DNA from: Paraperlucidibaca sp. | GTDB lineage: Bacteria > Pseudomonadota > Gammaproteobacteria > Pseudomonadales > Moraxellaceae | NCBI GenBank assembly: GCA_018066805.1 | Contig: JAGPVX010000075.1 | Location: 1-43,395, forward strand | Length of the DNA: 43,395 bases | Reading direction: 5' to 3' | In this document: positions 17,943-27,833 of the stretch, one piece after another | Position numbering within the stretch: position 1 is the first letter of the stretch | Layout of the letters: every line of letters begins with the position of its first letter | Translations under genes and position numbers: made by a program | The notes under the pieces: generated by a model | The model's input: only the letters and a program-made list of their open reading frames with translations | Told to the model about the DNA's origin: nothing | The model's database searches: none

Positions 17943-18406
17943 GGCAAGCTCCTTTGCTCGTAATCAAACAGCCAACGACTACTCTGGCCATTCCGACTCG
18001 TTGCTTTTACGCGCAAGCGATAGTTCTGAGTCAGCACGCCGGGCCAGCTGCGCACCGATGCTTCATCGCGCTCAAGCTGCCAGGCCCAGCGCACAGTCGT
18101 CGTTGGCAAGCAAGGCGTTTGCGTCAATGACTGACGTGGCTCACTGGCGCAAGCGGTGCGCAATAGCGGCCCCAAAGGATGCCAAAGCGCCTGCTGATCA
18201 GGTGCTGATAATCGCTGCAGCGATAAACTCTGAAGCTTGCCCGCAATGTGCTCGACCAAGATTTCTCGCTGCCAATAGCTTTCGATTCGCCGCACCGAAA
18301 AACCACTCGCCGCTGCCTGCTGAATAGTAATAATCGCTAGCTGCGCCAAGCTACCTAGCACGATGACAATCAGCCACAGCACTTGGCCTTGCTGTTTAGG
18401 GCGCAT
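17939..18406 (-). CDS. PilX-like minor type IV pilin
   Basis: 155 residues. A seven-residue leader MRPKQQG precedes a hydrophobic helix QVLWLIVIVLGSLAQLAIITI. There is no Glu at +5, as in PilX and the related GspK family, which lack it. The middle contains SYWQREILVEHIAGKLQ, a helix typical of the PilX N-terminal stalk (RQxALRxAE-like in other species), followed by a short Cys-containing domain. The assignment rests on position between PilW-like and FimT-like genes, size and N-terminal pattern. It overlaps PilW-like by 11 bases. Confidence 0.65.
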   Translation of the reverse strand: MRPKQQGQVLWLIVIVLGSLAQLAIITIQQAAASGFSVRRIESYWQREILVEHIAGKLQSLSLQRLSAPDQQALWHPLGPLLRTACASEPRQSLTQTPCLPTTTVRWAWQLERDEASVRSWPGVLTQNYRLRVKATSRNGQSSRWLFDYEQRSLP

Positions 18407-19214
18407 GGCTTAGCTCCCACGTCATCTCTAGCGTGTGCTGAACTCGCCGCTCGGCAACAGGCGCGATAGTTGGCGCTAACCAGTTCTCAGGTGCCTGCCA
18501 GCGCCGCGCTCGTGACAGTTGGTCTTCGCTAGTTGTCCACAAAGCCACGCGAAGTCCGGCAATTGCTGATGTTTGTTGCTGCGTTCGCCAACTCTCGATA
18601 TCGATCCAGCGCGCTGCACTATCGCCTTCTGTCGCAGCTAATGCCCGCCACGAAATCGCATTCACACCAGACATCAAGACAATGCCGGCATCACCCAAGG
18701 CATGGCAGCCAGAATCATCGCAATAGCCGCTATCACAGGCTAAAGCCCAGAGTGGCGAGACACTTTCTTTACGCAGAAATAGCCGACTAATTTGGCGTGC
18801 GCCCACCGCGGTACGCCGGCCTTCGCAGTCGAAATCATTTTTGTCACTTTCGATAAGTCGTTGCAGAAGCAATTGGTCGCTCGCGACGCGCCCAGTACCC
18901 GGCAAAGCCTTTGGCCACCACGCCGCTAATGCTGGATCATCCAAGCCAAATGGATGCACACCGCCGGCGCCGGCATTTGTGATGAGCTGATCGAGACGCT
19001 GAGTTAGCCAATAGCTCGACTCCTGCAATTGCGCCGGCACACGCTGCGACATCGCCAATACCACGCTGCTTTGCAGCCATGCCATGGCCGCTGCCAAAAC
19101 CAATGCGCCAAGCACTGCGGCCATGGCCCATTCGGCAATAGCAATGCCGCGCTGAGAAGGCCTCAGGCGTGCGGCAGTAGCCACTCCGCTGGAGCCTAGA
19201 GCTAAGCAGCTCAT
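18396..19214 (-). CDS. PilW-like minor type IV pilin
   Basis: 272 residues from the ATG at 19214, which overlaps the upstream stop as ATGA; an in-frame ATG at 19229 would add five residues. After a 22-residue leader ending QRG comes IAIAEWAMAAVLGALVLAAAM, giving Gly at -1 and Glu at +5 but Ile at +1 in place of Phe. The size, the ESSYWLTQRLDQLI stalk continuation and the several Cys in the globular part (GYCDDSGCHALGDAG region) suit PilW. Neither start has a strong ribosome binding site, so translation is probably coupled to the PilV-like gene. Confidence 0.72.
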   Translation of the reverse strand: MSCLALGSSGVATAARLRPSQRGIAIAEWAMAAVLGALVLAAAMAWLQSSVVLAMSQRVPAQLQESSYWLTQRLDQLITNAGAGGVHPFGLDDPALAAWWPKALPGTGRVASDQLLLQRLIESDKNDFDCEGRRTAVGARQISRLFLRKESVSPLWALACDSGYCDDSGCHALGDAGIVLMSGVNAISWRALAATEGDSAARWIDIESWRTQQQTSAIAGLRVALWTTSEDQLSRARRWQAPENWLAPTIAPVAERRVQHTLEMTWELSHAP

Positions 19215-19723
19215 GGCGGCAGCAACCATTGCAGGCAGCGCTCAAAGCGCAAAGGCATACGCGTGCCGTTGCAACTACTGGCAGCACTACCCCAGCCCAG
19301 CCATAGGCAATCCGCTAGCCATTCTCGGCAAGGCTGAATTTGCCATTGCGCCCGTGTTAGGTCCTTAAGCGCGCTAGCCACCCAAGCAATATCGGCCTGT
19401 GCGCGAGCAGACATTGAACAGCTGTCTTGCGTGCAGCGAAAGTCATTGCCGGCGTTACTCAAACCTTGAGCTATGCCAGCACGATAACTAGCTGCCGCAG
19501 GTGAGTTCAGCTGCCAACGTAGCGATAGTTCACGCAACGCCATAACTGCCTGTAAGCGCTGGCTGGCATCGCGCTGAAGCAGCTTGGCCTGCTGATGCGC
19601 AGACAAAAGCCCGGTCAGCGCGACCATCATTAGTGTGAAAGCGATCAAGGTCTCGGGCAGGCCTAGGCCGCGCTGCTGCCACACGAGCAATACTTGTGAG
19701 CGCTGAGCACGGGCATGCGTCAT
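19211..19723 (-). CDS. PilV-like minor type IV pilin
   Basis: 170 residues from ATG 19723, chosen because GGAGG lies five bases upstream; longer in-frame starts at 19735 and 19753 lack this. A leader ending QQRG is followed by LGLPETLIAFTLMMVALTGLL: Gly at -1, Glu at +5, Leu instead of Phe at +1. The stalk helix continues as HQQAKLLQRDASQRLQA. The C-terminal part has five Cys. First gene of the pseudopilin operon; the 147 bases before ispH's end contain no clear promoter motif that I could assign. PilV, PilW, PilX and FimU-type proteins prime pilus assembly together with PilY1. Confidence 0.72.
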   Translation of the reverse strand: MTHARAQRSQVLLVWQQRGLGLPETLIAFTLMMVALTGLLSAHQQAKLLQRDASQRLQAVMALRELSLRWQLNSPAAASYRAGIAQGLSNAGNDFRCTQDSCSMSARAQADIAWVASALKDLTRAQWQIQPCREWLADCLWLGWGSAASSCNGTRMPLRFERCLQWLLPP

Positions 19724-19870
19724 AGCCACCTCCATGCGTTCTCTGCGAGCCAATCAATAGGCGTGCAAAGGCCTTGTGTGGGCGATGCCGCACGCTATTT
19801 AAGCTGCGCAGCACCTACCTCATAAGGGTGGCAAAGATTTAAGCGTTTACTAGGGCGCCTGCGAAAAAAA

Positions 19871-20821
19871 TCACACGGCTTTGACGGGAATGCGCAGTTC
19901 TTTTGGCATCGAGAACACGACATTTTCTGGGCGACCATCAAGCTCGACCGGCACTGCACCACCCCATTCACCTAAGCGATCAATGACTTGGCGAATCAGC
20001 ACTTCAGGCGCCGAGGCCCCAGCGGTCACACCCACGGCGGCAACGCCATCGAGCCATGACTTATCGATTTGCTCGGCGTTATCAACCAGATAAGCCCGCG
20101 CACCGATACGCTCAGCCAGCTCGCGCAGGCGGTTTGAGTTCGAGGAGTTGGGCGAGCCCACTACCAATACCACTTGGCATTGTTCGGCCAAAGTTTTTAC
20201 CGCGTCTTGGCGGTTTTGTGTGGCATAGCAAATATCATCTTTGCGTGGGCCTTGAATATGCGGAAAGTGCTGGCGCAGGGCATCGATGACGCGCGCAGTG
20301 TCATCCACCGATAGCGTGGTTTGTGTGACAAAAGCCAAGTTTTCCGGATTTTTCACCTGCAACTTAGCGACATCGGCCTCATCTTCGACCAGATAAATAT
20401 CGCCGCCATTACGCTTGTCGTACTGGCCCATGGTGCCTTCGACTTCAGGATGCCCAGCATGGCCGATCAAAATCGCCTCGGTGCCGGTACGCGCATATCG
20501 CGCTACTTCCATATGCACTTTAGTCACCAAAGGACAGGTAGCGTCAAAGACTTTTAAGCCGCGCGAGCTAGCCTCTTGTTGGACTTTTTTCGACACGCCA
20601 TGGGCGGAAAAAATCACGATGGCATCATCAGGCACTTGCTCAAGCTCATCGACAAAGACCGCACCGCGATCGCGCAGGTCATCGACGACAAATTTGTTAT
20701 GCACGACTTCATGACGCACATAAATTGGTCGGCCAAACACTTCTAAAGCACGATTAACAATCTCAATAGCGCGATCAACTCCGGCGCAAAAACCACGCGG
20801 ATTAGCAAGTTTTATGTCCAT
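19871..20821 (-). CDS. ispH: 4-hydroxy-3-methylbut-2-enyl diphosphate reductase
   Basis: Final enzyme of the MEP isoprenoid pathway, an iron-sulfur protein that makes IPP and DMAPP. It has 316 residues. The three cluster Cys are in [20 protein letters not shown] and [23 protein letters not shown] and [12 protein letters not shown] supply the substrate His and the catalytic Glu. ATG 20821 has TTAGGAG upstream. The gene follows fkpB by 19 bases and closes the conserved murJ-ribF-ileS-lspA-fkpB-ispH run. It feeds the polyprenyl synthase ispB at the other end of the window. Confidence 0.98.
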   Translation of the reverse strand: MDIKLANPRGFCAGVDRAIEIVNRALEVFGRPIYVRHEVVHNKFVVDDLRDRGAVFVDELEQVPDDAIVIFSAHGVSKKVQQEASSRGLKVFDATCPLVTKVHMEVARYARTGTEAILIGHAGHPEVEGTMGQYDKRNGGDIYLVEDEADVAKLQVKNPENLAFVTQTTLSVDDTARVIDALRQHFPHIQGPRKDDICYATQNRQDAVKTLAEQCQVVLVVGSPNSSNSNRLRELAERIGARAYLVDNAEQIDKSWLDGVAAVGVTAGASAPEVLIRQVIDRLGEWGGAVPVELDGRPENVVFSMPKELRIPVKAV

Positions 20822-20840
20822 GACAGCGCTCCTAAGGGTG

Positions 20841-21299
20841 TTAATTCAGCGTCACTGGCCGTGCATCGGCATCGGTGACGCGCAGCACATCAACTTCAAA
20901 TACCAGCTCACGACCCGCCAATGGGTGGTTGAAATCAACTTCAACGGCATTGTCTGGCAAGGCTTTAATTACGCCCGGCAACTCGGCACCGCTGGCATCG
21001 GCAAACTGCATAACCATGCCCGGCTCCAGCAGCTGCTCACCGAACTGATGACGCGGAAAATGCTGCACATTGTCCTCCTGCCAGATGCCAAAACCATCCT
21101 CAGCCGAAATACTAAAGCGGCCTTGCTCGCCTGCTTGCATGCCTTCGATGGCCTTCTCGAAGCCGGGCAGCAAATTGCCATCGCCAAATTCAAACGTTGG
21201 CGGATCGCTACGATCATGCGTGCTGTCGAGCACTTCACCCGAGCTTAATGACACCGTGAAATGCATGCTGACGCGCGTACCTGGGCCAATTTTGCTCAT
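20841..21299 (-). CDS. fkpB: FKBP-type peptidyl-prolyl isomerase (SlpA/FkpB)
   Basis: 152 residues, cytoplasmic prolyl isomerase with an inserted chaperone flap, of the SlpA/FkpB group. Motifs: [21 protein letters not shown] at the N-terminus, [19 protein letters not shown] in the isomerase core, and [18 protein letters not shown] at the C-terminus where the FKBP domain closes. The insert between them carries the Glu/Asp-rich segment around [11 protein letters not shown]. Its ATG overlaps the lspA stop as ATGA, so the two are translationally coupled, as in other gammaproteobacteria. Confidence 0.95.
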   Translation of the reverse strand: MSKIGPGTRVSMHFTVSLSSGEVLDSTHDRSDPPTFEFGDGNLLPGFEKAIEGMQAGEQGRFSISAEDGFGIWQEDNVQHFPRHQFGEQLLEPGMVMQFADASGAELPGVIKALPDNAVEVDFNHPLAGRELVFEVDVLRVTDADARPVTLN

Positions 21300-21886
21300 G
21301 CTTTCGGCTCCTGAGACGTTGCTTCAGATTTTGCCAGACGCTCGCGGCGCGACTCTAAAAATACGCTATCGATGATCAACATAATAGCGCCCACAGTGAT
21401 GCCACAATCGGCAATATTGAAGGCGGGAAAGCTCATACCGGCCCAATGGAAATGTATAAAGTCGACGACATAGCCTTGCACGATGCGGTCATGCAGATTG
21501 CCGATAGCGCCGCCCAAAAGCAGTGCCAATGACAATGGCAGCCAACGCGAACCGCGCGGCAGACGCGCCATCCAGATGATAAGCGCAATGCTCACCACCA
21601 CCGCGATGCCGACAAAAAACCAGCGCTGCCAGCCACCGGCATCATGCAGAAAGCTAAAGGCCGCACCTGAGTTATGTGCCAGCGTCCAATTCAAAAATGG
21701 CAGTAGCTCGATGGACTGGCCATAGTGCAGGCTCGTCGACGCCCAAGCCTTGGTGTAGAAATCGGCGACATAAATTAACACCGCCAGCCAGAGCCAATTC
21801 AGTGGACGGTCGAGAATCGCGCGCATGCCGACAGCGTTTGCAGAAGGCATTTTATTAAGCCCAGTTTTAAGCCCCGATTTAAGCAT
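21296..21886 (-). CDS. lspA: Lipoprotein signal peptidase (signal peptidase II)
   Basis: Inner membrane aspartyl protease that removes signal peptides from lipidated prolipoproteins such as BamD in this window. Motifs carry the catalytic Asp pair: [11 protein letters not shown] (Asp142) and [12 protein letters not shown] (Asp160), with the usual four membrane helices. From ATG 21886, preceded by GAGGAG at seven bases and overlapping the ileS end by eight bases, it has 196 residues, about 25-30 more than typical LspA. Internal ATGs at 21850 and 21826 ([11 protein letters not shown]) would give the usual length, so the N-terminal extension is uncertain. Confidence 0.95.
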   Translation of the reverse strand: MLKSGLKTGLNKMPSANAVGMRAILDRPLNWLWLAVLIYVADFYTKAWASTSLHYGQSIELLPFLNWTLAHNSGAAFSFLHDAGGWQRWFFVGIAVVVSIALIIWMARLPRGSRWLPLSLALLLGGAIGNLHDRIVQGYVVDFIHFHWAGMSFPAFNIADCGITVGAIMLIIDSVFLESRRERLAKSEATSQEPKA

Positions 21887-24701
21887 AGCCACGCTCCTCG
21901 CCCTGACCACAGACATTGCTAACGCAGCGCGCACAAATCTCCGGATGCGCAGCGTCAGTGCCAATATCATCGCGGTAATGCCAGCAACGCACACACTTGA
22001 TACCAGCAGACGGCGTCACCAACACGCGCAAGCCATCAAGCTCACTGGCCTCACCACTATCTCCCGACAACGGCAGCACCGTGGCGCTAGAAGTGATCAG
22101 CACAAAACGCAGCTCATCGCCCAAAGCAGTGAGCACCGGCAGTAACTCATCGTTGGCGAACAAGGCAACATCGGCAGATAAACCTGAGCCGATCTCTTTG
22201 CGATTACGTGCGGCTTCGATGTGTTTATTAACCGCTGATTTCATTGCCAAAACTTGCTGCCAATAAGCCTGCGTCAGCATCGGCTCAGTGCCGGGCAAAC
22301 GTGCGAGGCCCGTATACCATTCGCTCAAAAATACCGAGCCTTCGCGCTCACTGGGTAATGCTTCCCAAATTTCTTCGGCAGTAAAGCTCAGAATTGGTGC
22401 TGCCCAACGCACAAAGGCTTCGGCAATATGCCAGAGCGCAGTTTGCGTTGAGCGGCGCGCCAATGACTGCTCTTGCGTGGTGTATTGGCGATCTTTAATG
22501 ATGTCGAGGTAGAACCCCCCCAGCTCATTGACGCAGAAGTTGTGCAGCTTGTGATAGATCTGGTGGAACTGAAAGTCGTCATAAGCCGCGATGACGTCAT
22601 CCTGTAAGCTCGCTGCGGCATCGACTACCCAACGATCAAGCGCGAGCATGTCATCGGCGGCGACAGCATCACGCACAGGGTCGAAACCATTGAGGTTGGA
22701 GAGCAAAAAGCGCAGCGTATTTCGGATGCGGCGATAGCTATCGGACATGCGCGAGAGGATCTCATCGCTCACGGTCATCTCGCCGCGATAATCCGTCGCT
22801 GACACCCAGAGGCGAATAATATCGGCACCCAATGTCTGCATGATTTTTTGCGGCGCGACGACATTGCCCACCGATTTCGACATTTTTCGGCCTTGGCCAT
22901 CGACGGTAAAACCATGAGTCAGCACCGTCTTAAATGGCGCTGAGCCATTGGCGGCAACAGCGGTCAGCAGCGATGACTGAAACCAGCCGCGATGCTGGTC
23001 CGAGCCTTCCAAATACAGGTCGGCGGGATAGCGCAAATCATCGACGCGATTGAGTACGCAGCTGTGAGTCACGCCGGAATCGAACCAAACATCGAGCGTG
23101 TCGGTGACTTTGTCGTAATGCACGGCGTCATCACCCAAAAGCTCGGCGGACTCCAAGGCAAACCACGCCTCAATGCCCTTAGCCTCAACTCGTAGCGCAA
23201 CTGTCTCAATTAGCTCAGCTGTGCGCGGGTGCAGCTCGCCAGTTTCTTTGTGCACGAATAAAGTGATCGGCACACCCCAAGTACGTTGGCGCGAAATACA
23301 CCAATCGGGCCGGCCCGAAACCATACCTTCGATGCGCGCCTGACCCCATTCTGGCAGCCACTCGACTTGCTTGATGGTTGCCATGGCGTCATCGCGCAGA
23401 TTATTTTGCGTCATGCTGATAAACCACTGCGGCGTGGCGCGGAAAATAATCGGCGTTTTATGACGCCAGCAGTGCGGATAGCTGTGCTGGATTTTGACAA
23501 AGCTCAATAACGCCGAGCTACCATCGGCGCGAGGCTCGCGCAGCGCATCGCAAATTGGCTCATTGGCCTTGTTCACGTGCAGGCCAGCAAAGCGCGGCGT
23601 ATTCGGCAAAAACACGCCGTTGCCATCGACGGGATTATCCACCGTTAAGCCATAAACCTTGCCAATGACAAAGTCGTCTTGGCCATGACCCGGCGCTGTG
23701 TGCACAGCACCAGTGCCGGCATCGGCAGTGACATGCTCGCCAACAATGACCGGCACCACGCGCTCATACAGCGGATGTTGCAGCTGCAAGCCTTCCAGTG
23801 CCTGACCGCTCACCGTCGCCAGCACTTCAACATCGGTCGCTTCATAACGCGCACAGGCATCAGCCGCCAGCGTCTCGGCCAGCACCAAATGCCGCACTTG
23901 CCCCGCCACTGTCGCACGCACAACCGCGTAGCTCAGTTCAGGGTGCAGCGACACGGCTTGGTTGGCGGGCAGTGTCCATGGCGTTGTGGTCCAAATCACC
24001 ACTTCCGCCGAAGCCAAAGTCAGCCCAGTGCGCTTGGCAAAATCAGCCATATCGACAGCGGCAAAACCAACATCAATCGCCGCCGAGGTCTTATCTTGAT
24101 ACTCAACTTCGGCCTCAGCCAAAGCCGAGGCGCAATCCATACACCAATGCACCGGCTTCATGCCTTTATGCAAATGGCCATTGCCAGCGATTTTACCGAG
24201 CACGCGAATAATGTCGGCCTCTTGGCCGAAGTTCATTGTTAAGTAAGGCTTATCCCAGTCGCCAAGCACACCTAGGCGCTGAAAATCGACCGACTGGCGA
24301 GCAACTTGCGTGGCCGCATATTCACGGCATTTCTCACGAAACTCAGCGGCACTCAGCTTGACGCCGGGCTTACCAAATTTCTTCTCAACATTGAGCTCAA
24401 TGGGCAGGCCGTGACAGTCCCAGCCAGGCACATAGGGCGCGTCAAAACCGCTCAGGCCCTTCGCCTTCACAATCATATCTTTAAGAATTTTATTCACCGC
24501 ATGACCGATGTGAATATCGCCGTTGGCGTACGGCGGACCATCATGCAGGATGTATTTCGGCGCACCCGCGCGCACTTGGCGAATGCGTTGGTAAAGCGAC
24601 TCAGACTGCCACGCCGCCACTCGTGCTGGCTCGCGCGTGGCAAGACTGGCCTTCATGGCAAAATCAGTTTCGGGTAGGTTCAGCGTGGTTTTATAGTCCA
24701 T
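21879..24701 (-). CDS. ileS: Isoleucyl-tRNA synthetase
   Basis: Class I aminoacyl-tRNA synthetase, 940 residues from ATG 24701 ([12 protein letters not shown], matching the E. coli N-terminus). The HIGH motif is in [16 protein letters not shown] and the KMSKS motif in [10 protein letters not shown]. The editing CP1 domain includes [14 protein letters not shown]. The C-terminal zinc finger has four Cys in [12 protein letters not shown] and [12 protein letters not shown] 24710 would add three residues. The gene starts nine bases after ribF and ends inside lspA, as in the classic ribF-ileS-lspA operon. Confidence 0.98.
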   Translation of the reverse strand: MDYKTTLNLPETDFAMKASLATREPARVAAWQSESLYQRIRQVRAGAPKYILHDGPPYANGDIHIGHAVNKILKDMIVKAKGLSGFDAPYVPGWDCHGLPIELNVEKKFGKPGVKLSAAEFREKCREYAATQVARQSVDFQRLGVLGDWDKPYLTMNFGQEADIIRVLGKIAGNGHLHKGMKPVHWCMDCASALAEAEVEYQDKTSAAIDVGFAAVDMADFAKRTGLTLASAEVVIWTTTPWTLPANQAVSLHPELSYAVVRATVAGQVRHLVLAETLAADACARYEATDVEVLATVSGQALEGLQLQHPLYERVVPVIVGEHVTADAGTGAVHTAPGHGQDDFVIGKVYGLTVDNPVDGNGVFLPNTPRFAGLHVNKANEPICDALREPRADGSSALLSFVKIQHSYPHCWRHKTPIIFRATPQWFISMTQNNLRDDAMATIKQVEWLPEWGQARIEGMVSGRPDWCISRQRTWGVPITLFVHKETGELHPRTAELIETVALRVEAKGIEAWFALESAELLGDDAVHYDKVTDTLDVWFDSGVTHSCVLNRVDDLRYPADLYLEGSDQHRGWFQSSLLTAVAANGSAPFKTVLTHGFTVDGQGRKMSKSVGNVVAPQKIMQTLGADIIRLWVSATDYRGEMTVSDEILSRMSDSYRRIRNTLRFLLSNLNGFDPVRDAVAADDMLALDRWVVDAAASLQDDVIAAYDDFQFHQIYHKLHNFCVNELGGFYLDIIKDRQYTTQEQSLARRSTQTALWHIAEAFVRWAAPILSFTAEEIWEALPSEREGSVFLSEWYTGLARLPGTEPMLTQAYWQQVLAMKSAVNKHIEAARNRKEIGSGLSADVALFANDELLPVLTALGDELRFVLITSSATVLPLSGDSGEASELDGLRVLVTPSAGIKCVRCWHYRDDIGTDAAHPEICARCVSNVCGQGEERGYA

Positions 24702-24710
24702 AGCCTGCAA

Positions 24711-25670
24711 TCAATTCCCAGCGTGCTTTAGGGCAGTAGCGCCTTCAGCAGAAAAATAGTGGTGGCCGGCAATAACATCTGCCTCGATAGCCGATTTCAA
24801 CGCCTCTAATGAGGCAAAGCGCTGCTCATCACGCAATTTATGCGCGAAACGCACACGCAGGCGACGACCATAAAGATCGCCGCGATAATCCAATAAATGC
24901 ACTTCACAACGCGCTTGAATGCCCTGCACCGTTGGTCGCGTGCCAACATTAGCCACAGCCGGCAATGGCGTGTCGCCAATGCCATCGACCCAGACCGCAA
25001 AAACACCGCGCAAAGGCAGCACTTGCCGTTTCATCAAAATATTGGCGGTGGGCAGACCTAATGTACGGCCGATTTTATCGCCATGAACAACATGGCCCGC
25101 GACAAAAAAGTCACGCCCGCTAAGTGCCCGCGCTAAGGCAAAGTCGGCAGCAGCGACGGCAGCGCGAAGGCGTGTACTGCTGACACGATCGCCGTCAGAC
25201 TCGAAAGTAGCGAGTTCATCGACGGCAAAGTCGTGCTCGACTCCCGCGCGTTGCAATTGGCTGTAGTCGCCGCTGCGGTCGCAACCAAAGCGGAAATCAT
25301 CGCCAGCTAAAATATATTTGGTCTGTAGCTTGGCTACGAGCAAATCGTCGATAAAGCCCGACGCCGTGTAGGCGCGAAAGCGCTCATCGAAGCGCACGAG
25401 CAATACGCGATCGACACCATACTCAGCCAAGGTCTCGACTTTATCGCGCCACGTCATTAATCGGCCAGGAGCTTGCTCACCAGAGAAGAACTCCTGCGGC
25501 TGCGGCTCAAAGCACATCACCATAGCAGGCACACCGAGCCTATCGGCGGCTTCACGCAGCTGCGCGAGCATGGCTTGATGGCCAGCGTGCACACCATCGA
25601 AATTACCAATGGTGAGCGCGTGCGGCCCTAAGCTTGGTCGCAAATTGTGTATGCCGCGTATCAGATGCAT
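24711..25670 (-). CDS. ribF: Bifunctional riboflavin kinase / FMN adenylyltransferase
   Basis: Phosphorylates riboflavin to FMN and adenylates FMN to FAD. It has 319 residues. The N-terminal nucleotidyltransferase domain has TIGNFDGVHAGHQAML (HxGH-like motif) and a second motif SSTRLRAAV. The C-terminal kinase domain has HGDKIGRTLGLPTANI and GVFAVWVDG. It supplies flavins for ThiO and the flavodoxin-like protein nearby. It sits 51 bases after murJ and nine bases ahead of ileS. Confidence 0.97.
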   Translation of the reverse strand: MHLIRGIHNLRPSLGPHALTIGNFDGVHAGHQAMLAQLREAADRLGVPAMVMCFEPQPQEFFSGEQAPGRLMTWRDKVETLAEYGVDRVLLVRFDERFRAYTASGFIDDLLVAKLQTKYILAGDDFRFGCDRSGDYSQLQRAGVEHDFAVDELATFESDGDRVSSTRLRAAVAAADFALARALSGRDFFVAGHVVHGDKIGRTLGLPTANILMKRQVLPLRGVFAVWVDGIGDTPLPAVANVGTRPTVQGIQARCEVHLLDYRGDLYGRRLRVRFAHKLRDEQRFASLEALKSAIEADVIAGHHYFSAEGATALKHAGN

Positions 25671-25721
25671 GACGAACTTATAGCCTTAGCTGATTCAGCG
25701 CGTGAGTATACCGAAAGCGCA

Positions 25722-27299
25722 TCAGGGATGCCGCAGCTCGCGTGGTCTAAAGCCAACCGCCAATAATGCTGCGCCATAAGTCGCCGCACCAGCAGCGCAG
25801 ATCAGTAGCACCCAACCCACGCGCGCCCAACCGTGGCCCGCTAGCCACCAATCGTTACTCGGCGTGATGAACCACAGCACTGCGAACATCGCCGCATTGG
25901 CCATGGCAAAGCGCAGAAGCAGCGGTACCCAGCGCGCATCAAGACGATAAATGCCAGAGCGATGCAGGCCACGATAAAGCAAACCAGCATTGACGAAAGC
26001 CGCCAAGGTGCTCGCCAAAGACAGGCCAACATGGTCTAAATGCCACACCAGCATCAGGTTAAACACCATATTAGCGACCATCGCGATGATGCCGATGCGC
26101 ACGGGCGTCTTCATGTCTTGGCGCGCGTAAAACGCCGGCGCAAAAACTTTAATCAGCATAAACGCCAAGATGCCGCCCGACAGCGCCTGCAATGCCATCG
26201 CCGACTTCACCACGTCTTCTGCGTCGAATGCGCCGTGATGAAACAAGGTCGCCAGCAAGGGCTGAGCCAAAAAGCCCATCGCCAATGATGCCGGTAGGCC
26301 AACCAAAACGATGACTTTTAAGGCCCAATCGATGGTGGCGCGAAATTCGACATCGGACTTTTCTGCATGCTTGGTCGATAGTGTCGGCAAAATCACCGTG
26401 GCCACGGCAATGCCAATTAAGCCCAATGGCAGCTCAGTTAAACGCTCAGCGGTGTAGAGCCAAGACACCGAACCGCTGACCAAAAATGACGCCAGCACAG
26501 TATCGAGCAGTAGGTTTATTTGACTGACCGAAACGCCGAACATGGCCGGCACCATCAGCGTCAGAATGCGTTTAACCTCGGGGTCTTTAAAATTCGGCTT
26601 AAACCGCGGCATCAGATTGATGCGATGCAGCGGCCAAAACTGGAAGCCCAGTTGCACCACGCCAGCAATTAATACGCCCCACGCCAACGCCATAATCGGC
26701 GTCGATAACAATGGCGCAAGCCAGACTGCGCAACCAATCATGGTGACGTTGAGCAGCACCGGCGTGAAGCTCGATACGCCAAAACGGCCATAGGTATTGA
26801 GAATGCCGCCAGCAAAAGCGGTCAGCGAAATCAGCAGTAAATAGGGGAAAGTCACGCGCAGCATGTCGGCGGCGAGATCGAACTTCAGCTCATCACCGCG
26901 AAAGCCGGGCGCAAACAGAAAGATAATGGCCGGCGAAAATACAATGGCAAACACGCTGATTGCGCCGATGACCAGCGTCAGTGAGCCCGCAACATGACTG
27001 ATCAGCACGCGCACCGCGTCATCGCCGCGCTGGCTGCGCACTTCGGTGAGCACTGGCACAAAGGCCTGCGAAAATGCACCCTCGGCAAATAAGCGGCGTA
27101 AGAAATTAGGGATCTTGAACGCCACTAAAAATGCGTCCATGAGCCGGCTAGCGCCAAACAAATTCATAAATACCATGTCGCGCACTAAACCCGCGATGCG
27201 TGACAATAGCGTCATGGCACTGACAATAAAGGTCGATCGCCACAGGCTAGGGGCGCTAGCAGCGGGCTTTTTCGGCGGAATGACGGGGGTGGCTGACAT
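25722..27299 (-). CDS. murJ: Lipid II flippase MurJ (MviN)
   Basis: Inner membrane transporter of the MOP superfamily that flips the peptidoglycan precursor lipid II to the periplasmic side. It has 525 residues and about 14 hydrophobic segments. Signature sequences: TLLSRIAGLVRDMVFMNLFGAS, LRRLFAEGAFSQAFVPVL, and KVFAPAFYARQDMKTPVRIG. ATG 27299 has GGAG upstream. It is divergent from rpsT and heads the murJ-ribF-ileS-lspA-fkpB-ispH block. Confidence 0.97.
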   Translation of the reverse strand: MSATPVIPPKKPAASAPSLWRSTFIVSAMTLLSRIAGLVRDMVFMNLFGASRLMDAFLVAFKIPNFLRRLFAEGAFSQAFVPVLTEVRSQRGDDAVRVLISHVAGSLTLVIGAISVFAIVFSPAIIFLFAPGFRGDELKFDLAADMLRVTFPYLLLISLTAFAGGILNTYGRFGVSSFTPVLLNVTMIGCAVWLAPLLSTPIMALAWGVLIAGVVQLGFQFWPLHRINLMPRFKPNFKDPEVKRILTLMVPAMFGVSVSQINLLLDTVLASFLVSGSVSWLYTAERLTELPLGLIGIAVATVILPTLSTKHAEKSDVEFRATIDWALKVIVLVGLPASLAMGFLAQPLLATLFHHGAFDAEDVVKSAMALQALSGGILAFMLIKVFAPAFYARQDMKTPVRIGIIAMVANMVFNLMLVWHLDHVGLSLASTLAAFVNAGLLYRGLHRSGIYRLDARWVPLLLRFAMANAAMFAVLWFITPSNDWWLAGHGWARVGWVLLICAAGAATYGAALLAVGFRPRELRHP

Positions 27300-27361
27300 G
27301 TGAGCTCCAAGATCGCAGGCGATAGTAGCGCAGCCATGCCCTGCTTCGCTAGCAATGCGGG

Positions 27362-27390
27362 TTGACTTCGTGCGATCTCGGCGGCATCAT
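27362..27390 (+). promoter_or_regulatory. rpsT promoter
   Basis: -35 TTGACT (27362-27367), 17-bp spacer, -10 CATCAT (27385-27390), followed by the GC-rich stretch TGCGCGCC. The same discriminator follows the rplU -10 element at the other ribosomal promoter in this window. A leader of about 80 bases follows; it can fold a stem with ACTC/GAGT and ACACC/GGTGT pairs (about 27411-27433). Confidence 0.6.
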
Positions 27391-27478
27391 TGCGCGCCTG
27401 ATTTTGGAACTCTTAAACACCTCGGTGTGGAGTCGTTTCAGAACACTTTAATAGACTGAATTTTATGGGAGCCGCCTG

Positions 27479-27742
27479 GTGGCCAACTCTGCACAAGCCA
27501 AAAAACGCGCACGTCAAAACGACAAGCAGCGTCTGCACAATGCGAGCCTGCGCTCCATGGTGCGTACATTTATCAAGAAAGTTGTGAATGCCATTGCTAG
27601 CGGCGACAAAGCCGTTGCGCAAGCTGCCTACACAGCAGCCGTGCCTGTCATCGACCGTATGGCCGACAAAGGCATCATCCACAAAAACAAGGCTGCTCGT
27701 CATAAGAGCCGTCTGAATGCACAGGTTAAAGCGCTGGCCTAA
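27479..27742 (+). CDS. rpsT: 30S ribosomal protein S20
   Basis: 87 residues, very basic, with the family N-terminus [26 protein letters not shown]. The start is GTG at 27479 with GGGAG about eight bases upstream; no ATG is available. E. coli rpsT also uses a rare start (TTG), which takes part in feedback control of S20, so a non-ATG start here is probably meaningful. It is monocistronic: own promoter on the left and strong terminator on the right. Confidence 0.97.
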   Translation: MANSAQAKKRARQNDKQRLHNASLRSMVRTFIKKVVNAIASGDKAVAQAAYTAAVPVIDRMADKGIIHKNKAARHKSRLNAQVKALA

Positions 27743-27760
27743 GCCATCGTTTTGCTGTGA

Positions 27761-27790
27761 AAAAAAGCCGGCTACCACGCCGGCTTTTTT
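27761..27790 (+). terminator. Rho-independent terminator of rpsT
   Basis: Perfect 12-bp stem AAAAAAGCCGGC (27761-27772) and GCCGGCTTTTTT (27779-27790) with loop TACCAC. The T run is part of the stem. It separates rpsT from fnr. Confidence 0.93.
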
Positions 27791-27833
27791 ACGTCTACGA
27801 TTACACTCAAGATTAACTAACTCTGAGTTGGCC

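Noticed and set aside
27717..27833. 39-codon N-terminal extension of fnr
   Set aside because: It begins inside rpsT and reads through the rpsT terminator; the FNR Cys motif directly follows the ATG at 27834.
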